This document shows, piece after piece, positions 5,442-11,896 of a stretch of DNA of 11,896 nucleotides. Where the stretch lies: assembly GCA_003343815.1 (NCBI GenBank), contig QAKL01000127.1:1-11896 (forward strand). The letters are read 5' to 3'. The DNA comes from Clostridiales bacterium (GTDB lineage: Bacteria; Bacillota; Peptococcia; Peptococcales; Peptococcaceae). The notes below the pieces were generated by a model. The model saw only the letters and a program-made list of their open reading frames with translations, did not search any database and was not told the DNA's origin. The position numbers were made by a program, and so were the translations under genes. How positions within the stretch are numbered: the first letter of the stretch is position 1; each line of letters starts with the position of its first letter.

Positions 5442-7988
5442 ATGCAGCAGAAGTTTATGGTTTCGGGCATGAGCTGCGCGGCGTGCGTGGGGCATGTCGA
5501 AAAAGCTATGAAGAATTTGCCGGGCGTCGAAAAAGTCGAGGTCAACCTCCTTACCAATTCGATGCAGATGACATATGATGAGACAAAAATTACGCCTGAT
5601 GAGATTATTAATGCGGTGACGCAGGCAGGCTATGGTGCGAGCTGTGAGAGTAATAAAAGCGCGGCAAAAAGCGGCACACAAAAAATGGAGGATGAGCAGG
5701 ACAAGCAGATTTTGGCGATGAAAAAGCGCTTGATTTATTCGATCGTTTTCTTAATCCCACTTTTTTATATTTCGATGGGGCATATGATGCACTGGCCTTT
5801 GCCGAGTATTTTCTTTGGAGGGGAAAACGGGATATTCTTCGCTTTTACGCAGTTTTTACTGCTTTTACCGATTTTATATTTAAACCGCAAATTTTTTACT
5901 TCGGGTTTTAAGGCATTGATTCACGGCGCGCCTAATATGGATACACTGATCGCTTTAGGCTCGGGCGCGGCATTAATCTACAGTGTGATCGGTATTTACC
6001 GTATCGGCTATTATTTAGGGATAAACGACATCACCGCCTCTCATGAGGTGATGATGGATCTTTATTTTGAGTCGGCAGGTATGATTTTAGCCTTGATCAC
6101 TGTCGGCAAATATTTGGAGGCGCGCTCCAAGGGCCGCACGACCAAGGCTCTCTATGAGCTCATTAATTTAGCGCCTAATCAGGCGAAAGTTTTGCGCGAC
6201 GGCGTGGAGTACACCATCGATGCGAAAGATTTGCAGAAAGACGACATTTTCCTCGTTCGCGCAGGAGAGAAAATCCCCGCTGACGGTATCGTCATCGAGG
6301 GCGCGGCGAGCTTGGACAAATCGGCATTAACAGGTGAAAGCCTGCCTGTCGAGGTTAAAGTAAACGACGAGGTATTGACCGCCTCGATCTGCACGGGCGG
6401 ATATTTAAAATGCCGCGCCGTCAAAGTTGCCGACGAAACAGTTTTGGCGAAAATCGTGCAGATGGTCGAGCAGGCCTCGGCATCTAAAGCACCGATAGCC
6501 CGTCTGGCAGACAAAATCGCCGCCGTTTTCGTACCGACGGTTATCGCGATCGCTCTGATAGCGGCTGTGGTGTGGCTTTTACTGGGCAAAGGTGTTTCCT
6601 TTGCTTTATCGACGGCGATTGCCGTCTTGGTTATTTCCTGCCCCTGTGCGCTTGGCTTGGCAACTCCGGTAGCGATCATGGTAGCTACTGGCGTCGGCGC
6701 GAAACGCGGGATATTGTTTAAAGACGCGCCTGCTTTGGAAAATCTGCAAAAAATCGACACGATTGTCTTTGATAAAACAGGTACACTGACCAAAGGCGAG
6801 CCGAGTGTGCGTGAGGTCATCGCCGCTACGGGTGCAAGCGAAGCAGAGCTTTTAGAGACGGCGTATGCTTTGGAGAAATTATCCGAGCATCCGTTGGCGA
6901 AAGCGATTGTTGCTTACGGCGAGGATAAAGGCTTAAATGCGCACGCGGTAAATGATTATCAGACTTTGTCGGGCATGGGGATCGCGGGGGCGATCGACGG
7001 AGAAAATGCTTTGGCAGGTAATGAGAAACTGATGCGCGAGCAGGGATTTATTGACGACAGCTTGTTCCAAAAAGGAGAGGAATTGGCGCAGAAAGGCGCA
7101 ACGCCGCTTTATTTTGCCAAAGGTGGCAAAATTTTAGGCTTGATTACTTTGGCAGATACATTGAAAGATGAGTCTGTTGAGGCGGTGAAAGCTTTGCGCG
7201 CGAAAGGGATCAAGGTCGTCATGCTCACGGGCGATAATCAAAAGACTGCCGATTATATAGCCTCCGAGCTCGGGATCGACCAAGTCATCGCCCAAGTCCT
7301 GCCGCACGAAAAAGCAGGACAGATCATCGCTTTGCAAAACGAGGGCTGCAAAGTCGCTATGGTGGGCGACGGGATTAACGATGCGCCGGCTTTGGTGCAG
7401 GCAGATATCGGTATCAGTATCGCCCACGGCAGTGATATTGCGGTCGACTCCTCCGATGTAATTTTGATGAATAATAATTTGCTCGATATTTTAAATGCGA
7501 TCGCGCTTTCCCATGCGGCGCTTAAAAATATCAAAGAAAACCTCTTCTGGGCGTTTTTCTACAACTCCATCGGGATTCCGGTGGCGGCGGGAGTATTTTT
7601 CCTCTCGTTTGGCTTAAAATTAAATCCGATGTTAGCTGCGGCGGCGATGAGTTTGAGCTCGTTTTGCGTAGTGACTAATGCTTTACGGCTTTATCGTTTC
7701 AAAAGCCCCTATCGGGCAGAGGTAAGCGAAGCGAAAACATCTGCCGCGCCTGCTCCTATTTCGCTGAAGGGAGGGAATGAGATGACGAAAACTATGCATA
7801 TTGAAGGCATGATGTGCAATCATTGCAAAAAGGCTGTCGAGGACGCTTTAAATGCGATCGACGGCGTCCAAGCGGTCGTAGATTTAGAGGCGAAAACCGC
7901 GACGGTGACTTTGAGCAAGGACGTAAATGATCAGACTTTGACTGACGCGGTCACTGCCAAAGATTACAAAGTAGTGAGTGTTGATTAA
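5442..7988 (+). CDS. copA: Cu+-exporting P1B-type ATPase CopA with N- and C-terminal heavy-metal domains
   Basis: Membrane pump that uses ATP to expel Cu+ (or Ag+) from the cytoplasm; 848 residues. Order: an HMA metal-binding domain with CxxC at 12-15 (GMSCAAC), membrane helices from about residue 95, actuator TGES at 297-300, and the CPC metal site at 400-402. Phosphorylation motif DKTGT starts at Asp444, with HP at 483-484 and GDGIND at 642-647. The transmembrane residues Tyr707-Asn708 and MSLSS (736-740) are the Cu+-specific P1B-1 set. The pump core ends near residue 755. After an Ala/Pro-rich linker comes a second HMA domain with CxxC at 792-795, the size of free CopZ. The start has GGAGGTG five bases upstream. 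The gene is single, with its own promoter and terminator and no CsoR, CopY or CueR gene alongside. Confidence 0.97.
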   Translation: MQQKFMVSGMSCAACVGHVEKAMKNLPGVEKVEVNLLTNSMQMTYDETKITPDEIINAVTQAGYGASCESNKSAAKSGTQKMEDEQDKQILAMKKRLIYSIVFLIPLFYISMGHMMHWPLPSIFFGGENGIFFAFTQFLLLLPILYLNRKFFTSGFKALIHGAPNMDTLIALGSGAALIYSVIGIYRIGYYLGINDITASHEVMMDLYFESAGMILALITVGKYLEARSKGRTTKALYELINLAPNQAKVLRDGVEYTIDAKDLQKDDIFLVRAGEKIPADGIVIEGAASLDKSALTGESLPVEVKVNDEVLTASICTGGYLKCRAVKVADETVLAKIVQMVEQASASKAPIARLADKIAAVFVPTVIAIALIAAVVWLLLGKGVSFALSTAIAVLVISCPCALGLATPVAIMVATGVGAKRGILFKDAPALENLQKIDTIVFDKTGTLTKGEPSVREVIAATGASEAELLETAYALEKLSEHPLAKAIVAYGEDKGLNAHAVNDYQTLSGMGIAGAIDGENALAGNEKLMREQGFIDDSLFQKGEELAQKGATPLYFAKGGKILGLITLADTLKDESVEAVKALRAKGIKVVMLTGDNQKTADYIASELGIDQVIAQVLPHEKAGQIIALQNEGCKVAMVGDGINDAPALVQADIGISIAHGSDIAVDSSDVILMNNNLLDILNAIALSHAALKNIKENLFWAFFYNSIGIPVAAGVFFLSFGLKLNPMLAAAAMSLSSFCVVTNALRLYRFKSPYRAEVSEAKTSAAPAPISLKGGNEMTKTMHIEGMMCNHCKKAVEDALNAIDGVQAVVDLEAKTATVTLSKDVNDQTLTDAVTAKDYKVVSVD
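7767..7784 (+). promoter_or_regulatory. Internal ribosome binding site and ATG at the CopA/CopZ domain boundary
   Basis: AAGGGAGGG (7767-7775), six bases, then an in-frame ATG (7782-7784) sit exactly where the C-terminal HMA domain of copA begins. Strength and spacing match those of a genuine gene start and are comparable to the copA site itself. It decides whether a free chaperone can be made from this message. Confidence 0.6.
7782..7988 (+). CDS. copZ: Possible separately initiated CopZ-like copper chaperone (in frame within copA)
   Basis: The last 68 codons of copA, read from the internal ATG, encode a complete HMA domain starting MTKTMHIEGMMCNHC. The copper-binding CxxC lies at residues 12-15, followed by a beta-alpha-beta-beta-alpha-beta type sequence ending KVVSVD. 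Free CopZ proteins are about 68-70 residues and usually encoded directly beside copA, so length and place both fit. A strong ribosome site precedes the ATG. Two readings are possible: a fused domain only, or fused and free forms from one gene through internal initiation. A third is a recent in-frame joining of once separate copA and copZ, with the old copZ ribosome site left behind as the linker codons. The domain identity is certain; separate expression is inferred. Confidence 0.5.
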   Translation: MTKTMHIEGMMCNHCKKAVEDALNAIDGVQAVVDLEAKTATVTLSKDVNDQTLTDAVTAKDYKVVSVD

Positions 7989-8005
7989 ATATTATTTATC
8001 GACAT

Positions 8006-8034
8006 AAAAAAGAGCCTGGTTAGGCTCTTTTTTT
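8006..8034 (+). terminator. Rho-independent terminator of copA
   Basis: The stem GAGCCT/AGGCTC with a GGTT loop is extended by A/T pairs to 12 base pairs (8006-8017 with 8022-8033) and ends in a run of seven T. It lies 18 bases after the copA stop. Confidence 0.93.
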
Positions 8035-8045
8035 GTAGCTTTATC

Positions 8046-8064
8046 TTATAGGAATATCCTATAA
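8046..8064. repeat. Perfect 8-bp inverted repeat upstream of the dnaB promoter
   Basis: TTATAGGA, ATA, TCCTATAA forms a perfect palindrome with 8-base arms, ending seven bases before the dnaB -35 hexamer. It is followed by A rather than T on the plus strand, so it is not a terminator for copA. It could be a regulator site; no factor can be named. Confidence 0.6.
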
Positions 8065-8071
8065 AAAAAGG

Positions 8072-8100
8072 TTGCATAATTTACAATTATTTGCTATAAT
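8072..8100 (+). promoter_or_regulatory. Promoter of dnaB with extended -10
   Basis: TTGCAT (8072-8077), 17 bases, then TATAAT (8095-8100), which is preceded by TGC to form an extended -10. It lies 30 bases before the dnaB ATG. Confidence 0.88.
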
Positions 8101-8130
8101 AAGACGAATCAGAGAAAAGCAGGTGAGGAA

Positions 8131-9462
8131 ATGAGCGAGCCTTTGGCGGAAAAAATCATGCCGCAGAGCAGTGACGCCGAGCAGGCGCTTTTGGCGGCAA
8201 TTTTTTTAAATAAAGACGCTATCTACGAAGCGATGCAGATTTTAGCGCCGGAGGATTTCTATAGGCAGGATCATGCGATTATTTACGCGGCGATGCTTAA
8301 ATTAAACGAGCAGAATAAGCCTATCGATTTAATCACTTTGAGCGAGAGCTTGCAAAGTGACGGTAATTTGGATAAGATAGGCGGTCTCACCACTATTGCG
8401 CAGGTCATGGGCGCTAACACGATCAGCACTAATGCCGCTCATTACGCGCAAATTATCAAAGAAAAATCTATCCTGCGCCGGATCATCCGTACCGGCAGCA
8501 ATATCGTCAGTCGCGGCTATGAAAATACCGAGGATGCGGATAATCTGCTGGATGACGCGGAAAAGATGATTTTGGAGATTTCCCAAGGTCAGCAGAAAAA
8601 AGGTCTGGTGCCGATCGACGCCGTTTTGTCGGACGCGATTGATAAATTGGAGTTTTTATATAAGCAAAAAGAGGGCATGACCGGAGTACCGTCCGGTTTT
8701 GTCGATTTAGATAATATTACGCACGGCTGGCAGAAGTCGGATTTTATCATTTTGGCGGCGCGCCCTTCTATGGGTAAAACGGCGTTTTGTCTGAACTTGG
8801 CGGAAAATGCTGCGATCCAGGCGCAGAAAACAGTCGCCGTTTTCAGTTTGGAGATGTCTAACGAGCAGCTCATCCGCCGTATGATTTCTTCCGAGGCGGA
8901 AATCGGGCAGGACGCTTTGTCTACCGGACGTATCAAGGAAGAGGATTGGAGCGTTCTGATTGACGCGATTACGCCGTTAGCGCAGGCGCCGATTTATATT
9001 GACGATACGCCGGCTTTGTCAATTCGTCAGATGCGTGCCAAAGCGCGCAGGCTTAAAGCCGAACACGGCTTAGATCTGATTATCGTCGATTATTTGCAGT
9101 TGATGACCTCCGGCAGCAAGACGGAGAACCGCCAGCAGGAGGTTTCGCAGATCTCCCGCTCGCTCAAAGCTTTAGCCCGTGAATTGGAAGTGCCGATTAT
9201 CGCGCTTTCGCAGTTGAGCCGCTCGACGGAGTTATCAGGCGATAAAAAGCCGTCTTTGAGCCATTTGCGTGAGTCTGGATCTTTGGAGCAGGACGCGGAT
9301 ATAGTTATGTTTATCCACCGCGATGAATATTACAATCGCGAAAGTGAGAAAAAAGGCATCGCCAGTATCATTATCGCTAAGCACCGCAACGGTGCCGTCG
9401 GCGAGATCGAGCTGAGTTTCCGCAGCGAATTTACGAAGTTCGGGAATTTGTATCGCGGATAA
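8131..9462 (+). CDS. dnaB: Replicative DNA helicase DnaB
   Basis: Hexameric 5'-3' helicase that unwinds the chromosome at the replication fork and recruits primase (called DnaC in Bacillus). The 443 residues match the family length. The N-terminal helical domain begins PQSSDAEQALLAAIF. A linker leads to the RecA-like motor with Walker A ARPSMGKTA (210-218), the catalytic Glu of SLEMS (241), Walker B LIIVDYLQLM (Asp320), the ALSQLSR motif (358-364) and the arginine finger in KHRNG (419). No intein interrupts it. The start ATG follows AGGTGAGG. It has its own promoter directly behind the copA terminator, and rplI, a common upstream partner in Bacillota, is not in this position. No loader gene (DnaI/DnaD) is adjacent. 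Confidence 0.97.
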   Translation: MSEPLAEKIMPQSSDAEQALLAAIFLNKDAIYEAMQILAPEDFYRQDHAIIYAAMLKLNEQNKPIDLITLSESLQSDGNLDKIGGLTTIAQVMGANTISTNAAHYAQIIKEKSILRRIIRTGSNIVSRGYENTEDADNLLDDAEKMILEISQGQQKKGLVPIDAVLSDAIDKLEFLYKQKEGMTGVPSGFVDLDNITHGWQKSDFIILAARPSMGKTAFCLNLAENAAIQAQKTVAVFSLEMSNEQLIRRMISSEAEIGQDALSTGRIKEEDWSVLIDAITPLAQAPIYIDDTPALSIRQMRAKARRLKAEHGLDLIIVDYLQLMTSGSKTENRQQEVSQISRSLKALARELEVPIIALSQLSRSTELSGDKKPSLSHLRESGSLEQDADIVMFIHRDEYYNRESEKKGIASIIIAKHRNGAVGEIELSFRSEFTKFGNLYRG

Positions 9463-9738
9463 TATAAAAAGTATTTATGAATAACATAAGCAATAAAAAA
9501 TGTAAAAATAAACAAATTTAGGCAGGAAAATTTTGTTTAATGTCTAAATTAATAAATAGAATCAAATTTTTGACTTTATTTAGAAAGAAAAGTAATTTTT
9601 AAGTGTTTTTTGCATTTTTCTTTTTTCTGCATGACAGTAGATAAAAGAAAAAATGTCAAATATATTTCAGTATTAAGTGCCTTGCGCTTAAAACCGAACC
9701 ATTTATTTAAGAGAATCATCAAAGGAGAGTGTGTAGTA
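9463..9738. other. AT-rich intergenic region, leader of the abrB-family gene
   Basis: No convincing gene lies here; an in-frame extension of the abrB reading frame upstream from a TTG at 9610 has no ribosome site. Two dyads are visible: TAAACAAA/TTTGTTTA with a 15-base spacer (9509-9539), and TTAAGTGC/GCGCTTAA around CTT (9673-9691), which can form an RNA hairpin with one U-G pair. TTGACT at 9570-9575 is the best -35 candidate, but its -10 is poor. No GC-rich terminator for dnaB is seen. Confidence 0.6.
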
Positions 9739-9990
9739 ATGAAATCCACCGGCATTGTCAGAAAGGTCGACGAATTGGGCCGCATCGTTATTCCGATTGA
9801 GTTAAGAAGAACGATGGGCATCGAGGAAAAGGATTCCTTGGAAATTTATATTGACGAGGAAAAAATTATTTTGAAAAAATACGAGCCTGCCTGCATTTTC
9901 TGCGGCAGCACCGAGGGCACGATCAATTTTAACGGCAGATTGATCTGCAAAAGCTGCATTGACAAAATGCACGAAATCGTCGAAAAATAA
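9739..9990 (+). CDS. abrB: AbrB-family transcriptional regulator with C-terminal CxxC pairs
   Basis: Small swapped-hairpin DNA-binding protein of the AbrB/SpoVT family, 83 residues. Residues 1-48 are almost the Bacillus AbrB N-terminal domain: MKSTGIVRKVDELGR, IVIPIELRRTMGI, then DSLEIYIDEEKIILKKY. The four DNA-contacting arginines known from AbrB (8, 15, 23, 24) are all present. The second half differs from Bacillus AbrB: CIFC at 52-55 and CKSC at 70-73 form a four-cysteine set that looks like a small zinc ribbon. The start ATG at 9739 has AAAGGAGAG about nine bases upstream; the longer open frame to 9610 is rejected. In Bacillus, AbrB represses transition-state genes; the targets here are unknown. 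It is the only gene between dnaB and the convergent noc. Confidence 0.9.
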   Translation: MKSTGIVRKVDELGRIVIPIELRRTMGIEEKDSLEIYIDEEKIILKKYEPACIFCGSTEGTINFNGRLICKSCIDKMHEIVEK

Positions 9991-9997
9991 GCAATCA

Positions 9998-10027
9998 AAA
10001 ACGCCTATGCTTTTGCATAGGCGTTTT
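9998..10027. terminator. Bidirectional hairpin terminator between abrB and noc
   Basis: A perfect 13-base-pair stem with a TTTT loop (arms 9998-10010 and 10015-10027) is flanked by A on the left and T on the right. It lies seven bases after the abrB stop and 18 bases past the noc stop, so it can end both convergent transcripts. Confidence 0.9.
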
Positions 10028-10045
10028 GTAATGTCAGCAGAAAAT

Positions 10046-10897
10046 TCAGCTGACTTTTTTCGGCAGAGTAATCACGACCTCGACGTATTCGTCGTACTCC
10101 TGCTCTTTCATTTCGGCGTTTAACCCTGCCAGACGGATTTCCTCAATGGCAGAGTTAATCGTGTTGATGAAAATTTTCATATCGCGAAAGGCTTTATTCA
10201 TCCGCAAGTGCCGATTTTTTTTCTTGAGCTCCTCCTCTAAAAGCAAGAGTTGCTCGATATATTTGTCAGTTTGGCGGACGTTTAAGCCGTCTTTATAAAT
10301 TTTTTCCAAAACTGCCAGCTGCTGCTCGGGATCTTTTAGTTTTAACAAACTGCGTGCGTGCCGCTCGGTGATTTTCGCAGGATCAATGGCGAAACGGACA
10401 TTAGGCGCTAAAGTTAAGAGCCTGAGCTTATTGGCGATAGTAGGCTGACTTTTGCCCATGCGCTTGGCGATTTCCTCCTGCGTGAGGGAGAAATCTTTGA
10501 TTAAGCGCAAGTAGCCTTCGGCTTCTTCGAAATAGTTTAAATCTTCGCGGGATAAATTTTCGACCAGCGCCATTTCCGCGGCTTCGCGGTCTGATAATTC
10601 CCGCACGATCGCCGGAATTTTTTCCAATCCTGCGAGCATCGACGCGCGCAGGCGTCTTTCGCCGCTGATGAGCTGATAGCGCCCATTTATCCTGCGCACC
10701 AAAACAGGCTGCAATAAACCGTAATTTTTGATGGACTCGGAGAGCTCGGCTAACTGCTCGGGAGCGAAAATTTTGCGCGGCTGAAACGGATTGGGCTCGA
10801 TTTCACTGATAGGTATTTCGTTTACAGTTTGTCCTTGGTCGAGAGATTGTTTTTCGGCAGGCGCTGTAAACCATAAACGACTGAGTTTTTCACCCAT
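10046..10897 (-). CDS. noc: ParB-family nucleoid occlusion protein Noc
   Basis: CTP-dependent DNA-binding clamp of the ParB family; Noc binds sites across the chromosome and membrane, blocking division over the nucleoid. It has 283 residues from the ATG at 10897, preceded by GGGGTGGTG; a TTG 30 bases upstream is a weaker choice. CTP-binding GERR (79-82) and ENLSRED (113-119) are present, then a helix-turn-helix GKSQPTIANKLRLL. Three points favour Noc over ParB/Spo0J. The gene directly follows rsmG, as noc does in Bacillus. The N-terminus MGEKLSRLWF can form a short amphipathic helix like Noc's membrane anchor. The specificity positions read Gln151, Lys157, Thr162 and Arg179, matching Noc's Q-K-K-R at three of four rather than ParB's R-T-A-G. 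No soj/parA lies beside it. Confidence 0.87.
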   Translation of the reverse strand: MGEKLSRLWFTAPAEKQSLDQGQTVNEIPISEIEPNPFQPRKIFAPEQLAELSESIKNYGLLQPVLVRRINGRYQLISGERRLRASMLAGLEKIPAIVRELSDREAAEMALVENLSREDLNYFEEAEGYLRLIKDFSLTQEEIAKRMGKSQPTIANKLRLLTLAPNVRFAIDPAKITERHARSLLKLKDPEQQLAVLEKIYKDGLNVRQTDKYIEQLLLLEEELKKKNRHLRMNKAFRDMKIFINTINSAIEEIRLAGLNAEMKEQEYDEYVEVVITLPKKVS

Positions 10898-10981
10898 ATT
10901 CACCACCCCTTTGTTTGATATATTCAATATTTACCAAGTATTTCCTTTATTTTTCTTTCGTCGTATTGTGCGAAAAAACGA

Positions 10982-11018
10982 CAAAAGAAACCCTTGCTTA
11001 GAGCAAGGGTTTCTTTTG
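10982..11018 (-). terminator. Long perfect hairpin overlapping the 3' end of rsmG
   Basis: A 17-base-pair perfect stem with a three-base loop (arms 10982-10998 and 11002-11018) includes the last rsmG codons and stop. On the minus strand it is followed by TCG and six T (10973-10978). It should end mnmG-rsmG transcription before noc, although I see no strong separate noc promoter in the 80 bases that follow. Confidence 0.82.
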
Positions 11019-11726
11019 CGGGGTTCCCGCTTTGCGCGGATAGGCTTTGGGTGTGGATTTCACTTTTTGGATGAGCGCGATATTGCGCGTGTAAGTGCCG
11101 TCTGAAAGGGTGAAATGGCCGACATTTTTGATTTCGCCGCCCAAGGTTTGCAAGGCTTTTTGTGACTGGACGAGCTCGTCGTCTAACTCCGGTCCCTTTA
11201 GGGCGATGAAATAGCCGCCTACCTTGACGAATGGCAGAGTGTACTCCAAAAGCACGGGCATTTTGGCGACGGCGCGGGCGCAAGCGATATCATACTGCTC
11301 GCGCATCGTTTTATCCTGTCCGTTGTCCTCGGCGCGGCCGTGCACCGTGCGGATATTGGCGAGAGCCAGCTCCTGACAGACAGTGTCTAAAAAGTTGAGC
11401 CGCTTTTGCAGCGAGTCAAATAAGGTCACGTCTAATGATTGCTTCATAATTTTAAGCGGGATCGCGGGAAAGCCGGCGCCGGTGCCGATATCAATCATTT
11501 TTTTATTTTGCCAATTATCATCAGGCAGCATTTTTAGTGCCAAAAGCGAGTCGGCGAAATGTTTTACCGCGACGTCGGCAGGCTCGGTGATCGCCGTTAA
11601 GTTGATTTTTTCATTCCACTCGAGCAAAAGCTCGTAGTAGCGTATAAACTGCGCTAATTGGGAGTCAGAGACGGCGATATTTTCATTTTTAAAGGAGTTT
11701 AGCAATATTTCGTTAATGTTCGGCAT
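10998..11726 (-). CDS. rsmG: 16S rRNA (guanine527-N7)-methyltransferase RsmG
   Basis: SAM-dependent methyltransferase that modifies G527 of 16S rRNA in the 30S decoding region (older name GidB). The 242 residues match the family. Landmarks are YYELLLEWNEKINLTAI near the N-terminus, the SAM loop DIGTGAGFPAIPLKI (79-93), the acidic ribose contact in TLFDSLQKR (Asp104), HGRAED, then CARAVA, and the basic tail AYPRKAGTPQKKPL typical of RsmG. The ATG at 11726 lies inside the end of mnmG, with a 14-base overlap, and has AGAGGAG upstream within mnmG codons. This tight mnmG-rsmG coupling is common near the replication origin in Bacillota. The final codons are also part of a long hairpin. Confidence 0.96.
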   Translation of the reverse strand: MPNINEILLNSFKNENIAVSDSQLAQFIRYYELLLEWNEKINLTAITEPADVAVKHFADSLLALKMLPDDNWQNKKMIDIGTGAGFPAIPLKIMKQSLDVTLFDSLQKRLNFLDTVCQELALANIRTVHGRAEDNGQDKTMREQYDIACARAVAKMPVLLEYTLPFVKVGGYFIALKGPELDDELVQSQKALQTLGGEIKNVGHFTLSDGTYTRNIALIQKVKSTPKAYPRKAGTPQKKPLL

Positions 11727-11896
11727 GGTTTTCTCCTCTTCTTTGCTGCTCCAGATAGACCATCAACACGCCGATATCAGCCGGGGAGACGCCGGAAATA
11801 CGGCTGGCTTGACCGACGGTGTGGGGTTTGATTTTCGCCAGTTTTTGGCGCGCTTCGAGTCTTAAGCCGCTGATATCGTTATAGTCCAAATCGGCG
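11713..11896 (-). CDS. mnmG: tRNA uridine-5-carboxymethylaminomethyl modification enzyme MnmG, partial (C-terminal end only)
   Basis: The last 60 or so residues of MnmG (GidA), the FAD enzyme that with MnmE makes cmnm5U34 in tRNA wobble positions. The frame is open from the window edge to a TAA at 11713-11715. The visible part, LDYNDISGLRLEARQKL then KIKPHTVGQASRISGVSPADIGVLMVYLEQ, is the conserved C-terminal helical domain that contacts tRNA and MnmE. The GQASRISG stretch is diagnostic. The catalytic and FAD domains lie beyond the window. Its stop overlaps the rsmG start by 14 bases, implying translational coupling. Confidence 0.95.
   Translation of the reverse strand, partial: ADLDYNDISGLRLEARQKLAKIKPHTVGQASRISGVSPADIGVLMVYLEQQRRGENHAEH

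Noticed and set aside
5661..5695. Programmed -1 frameshift after the first HMA domain of copA, as in Escherichia coli, at A-rich runs (5666-5670 and 5680-5685) that would stop at a nearby TGA
   Set aside because: No in-frame X XXY YYZ heptamer with good re-pairing at both sites is present and I see no obvious stimulatory structure. The internal CopZ start at 7782 is a better supported route.
6179..6820. 213-codon open frame on the minus strand opposite copA
   Set aside because: It lies wholly within the conserved ATPase coding region, has no recognisable domain or ribosome site, and is explained by codon bias on the opposite strand.
9610..9738. 43-codon N-terminal extension of abrB from a TTG at 9610
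   Set aside because: There is no ribosome site there. AAAGGAGAG sits before the ATG at 9739, and the family N-terminus begins MKSTGIVRK.
10898..10927. Ten-residue extension of noc from a TTG at 10927
   Set aside because: The extension runs across the ribosome site of the ATG at 10897 and would bury the putative N-terminal amphipathic helix.

Overview
The window reads as chromosomal core DNA from a low-to-moderate GC Bacillota. The main clues are a mnmG-rsmG-noc run, an AbrB-type regulator, a perfect CIRCE heat-shock operator, and strong AGGAGG-like ribosome sites with TTGACA/TATAAT promoters. A Negativicutes or clostridial relative is my best guess, from overall flavour only. I see no insertion sequence, prophage, CRISPR array, tRNA or rRNA.

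Layout: positions 1-5201 are read on the minus strand. Going with transcription, htpG (Hsp90) has its own promoter, CIRCE operator and terminator. Next come bioY (biotin uptake S-component) with its own promoter, then serA (a phosphoglycerate dehydrogenase homologue) with its own promoter, and serS (seryl-tRNA synthetase, cut by the window edge). Divergent from htpG, copA (Cu+ P-type ATPase) runs on the plus strand to 7988 and ends at a strong terminator. dnaB (replicative helicase) follows with an excellent promoter. A 276-base AT-rich gap then leads to a small abrB-family gene. From the right edge, mnmG (partial), rsmG and noc run on the minus strand and converge on abrB at a shared hairpin.

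How the genes fit together: serA and serS are 44 bases apart and pair serine metabolism with serine charging, but this SerA has lost all the classical catalytic residues while keeping an ACT domain, so it may be a serine sensor rather than an enzyme. htpG appears to be under HrcA control. copA carries a CopZ-like copper chaperone fused at its C-terminus, with a good ribosome site and ATG at the domain boundary, so one gene may make both the pump and its free chaperone. noc, dnaB, mnmG and rsmG belong to the replication, nucleoid and RNA-modification housekeeping set.

The items most worth a second look are the SerA pseudoenzyme, the dual-product copA/copZ arrangement, the CIRCE at htpG, and the Noc-type specificity residues of the ParB-family protein.
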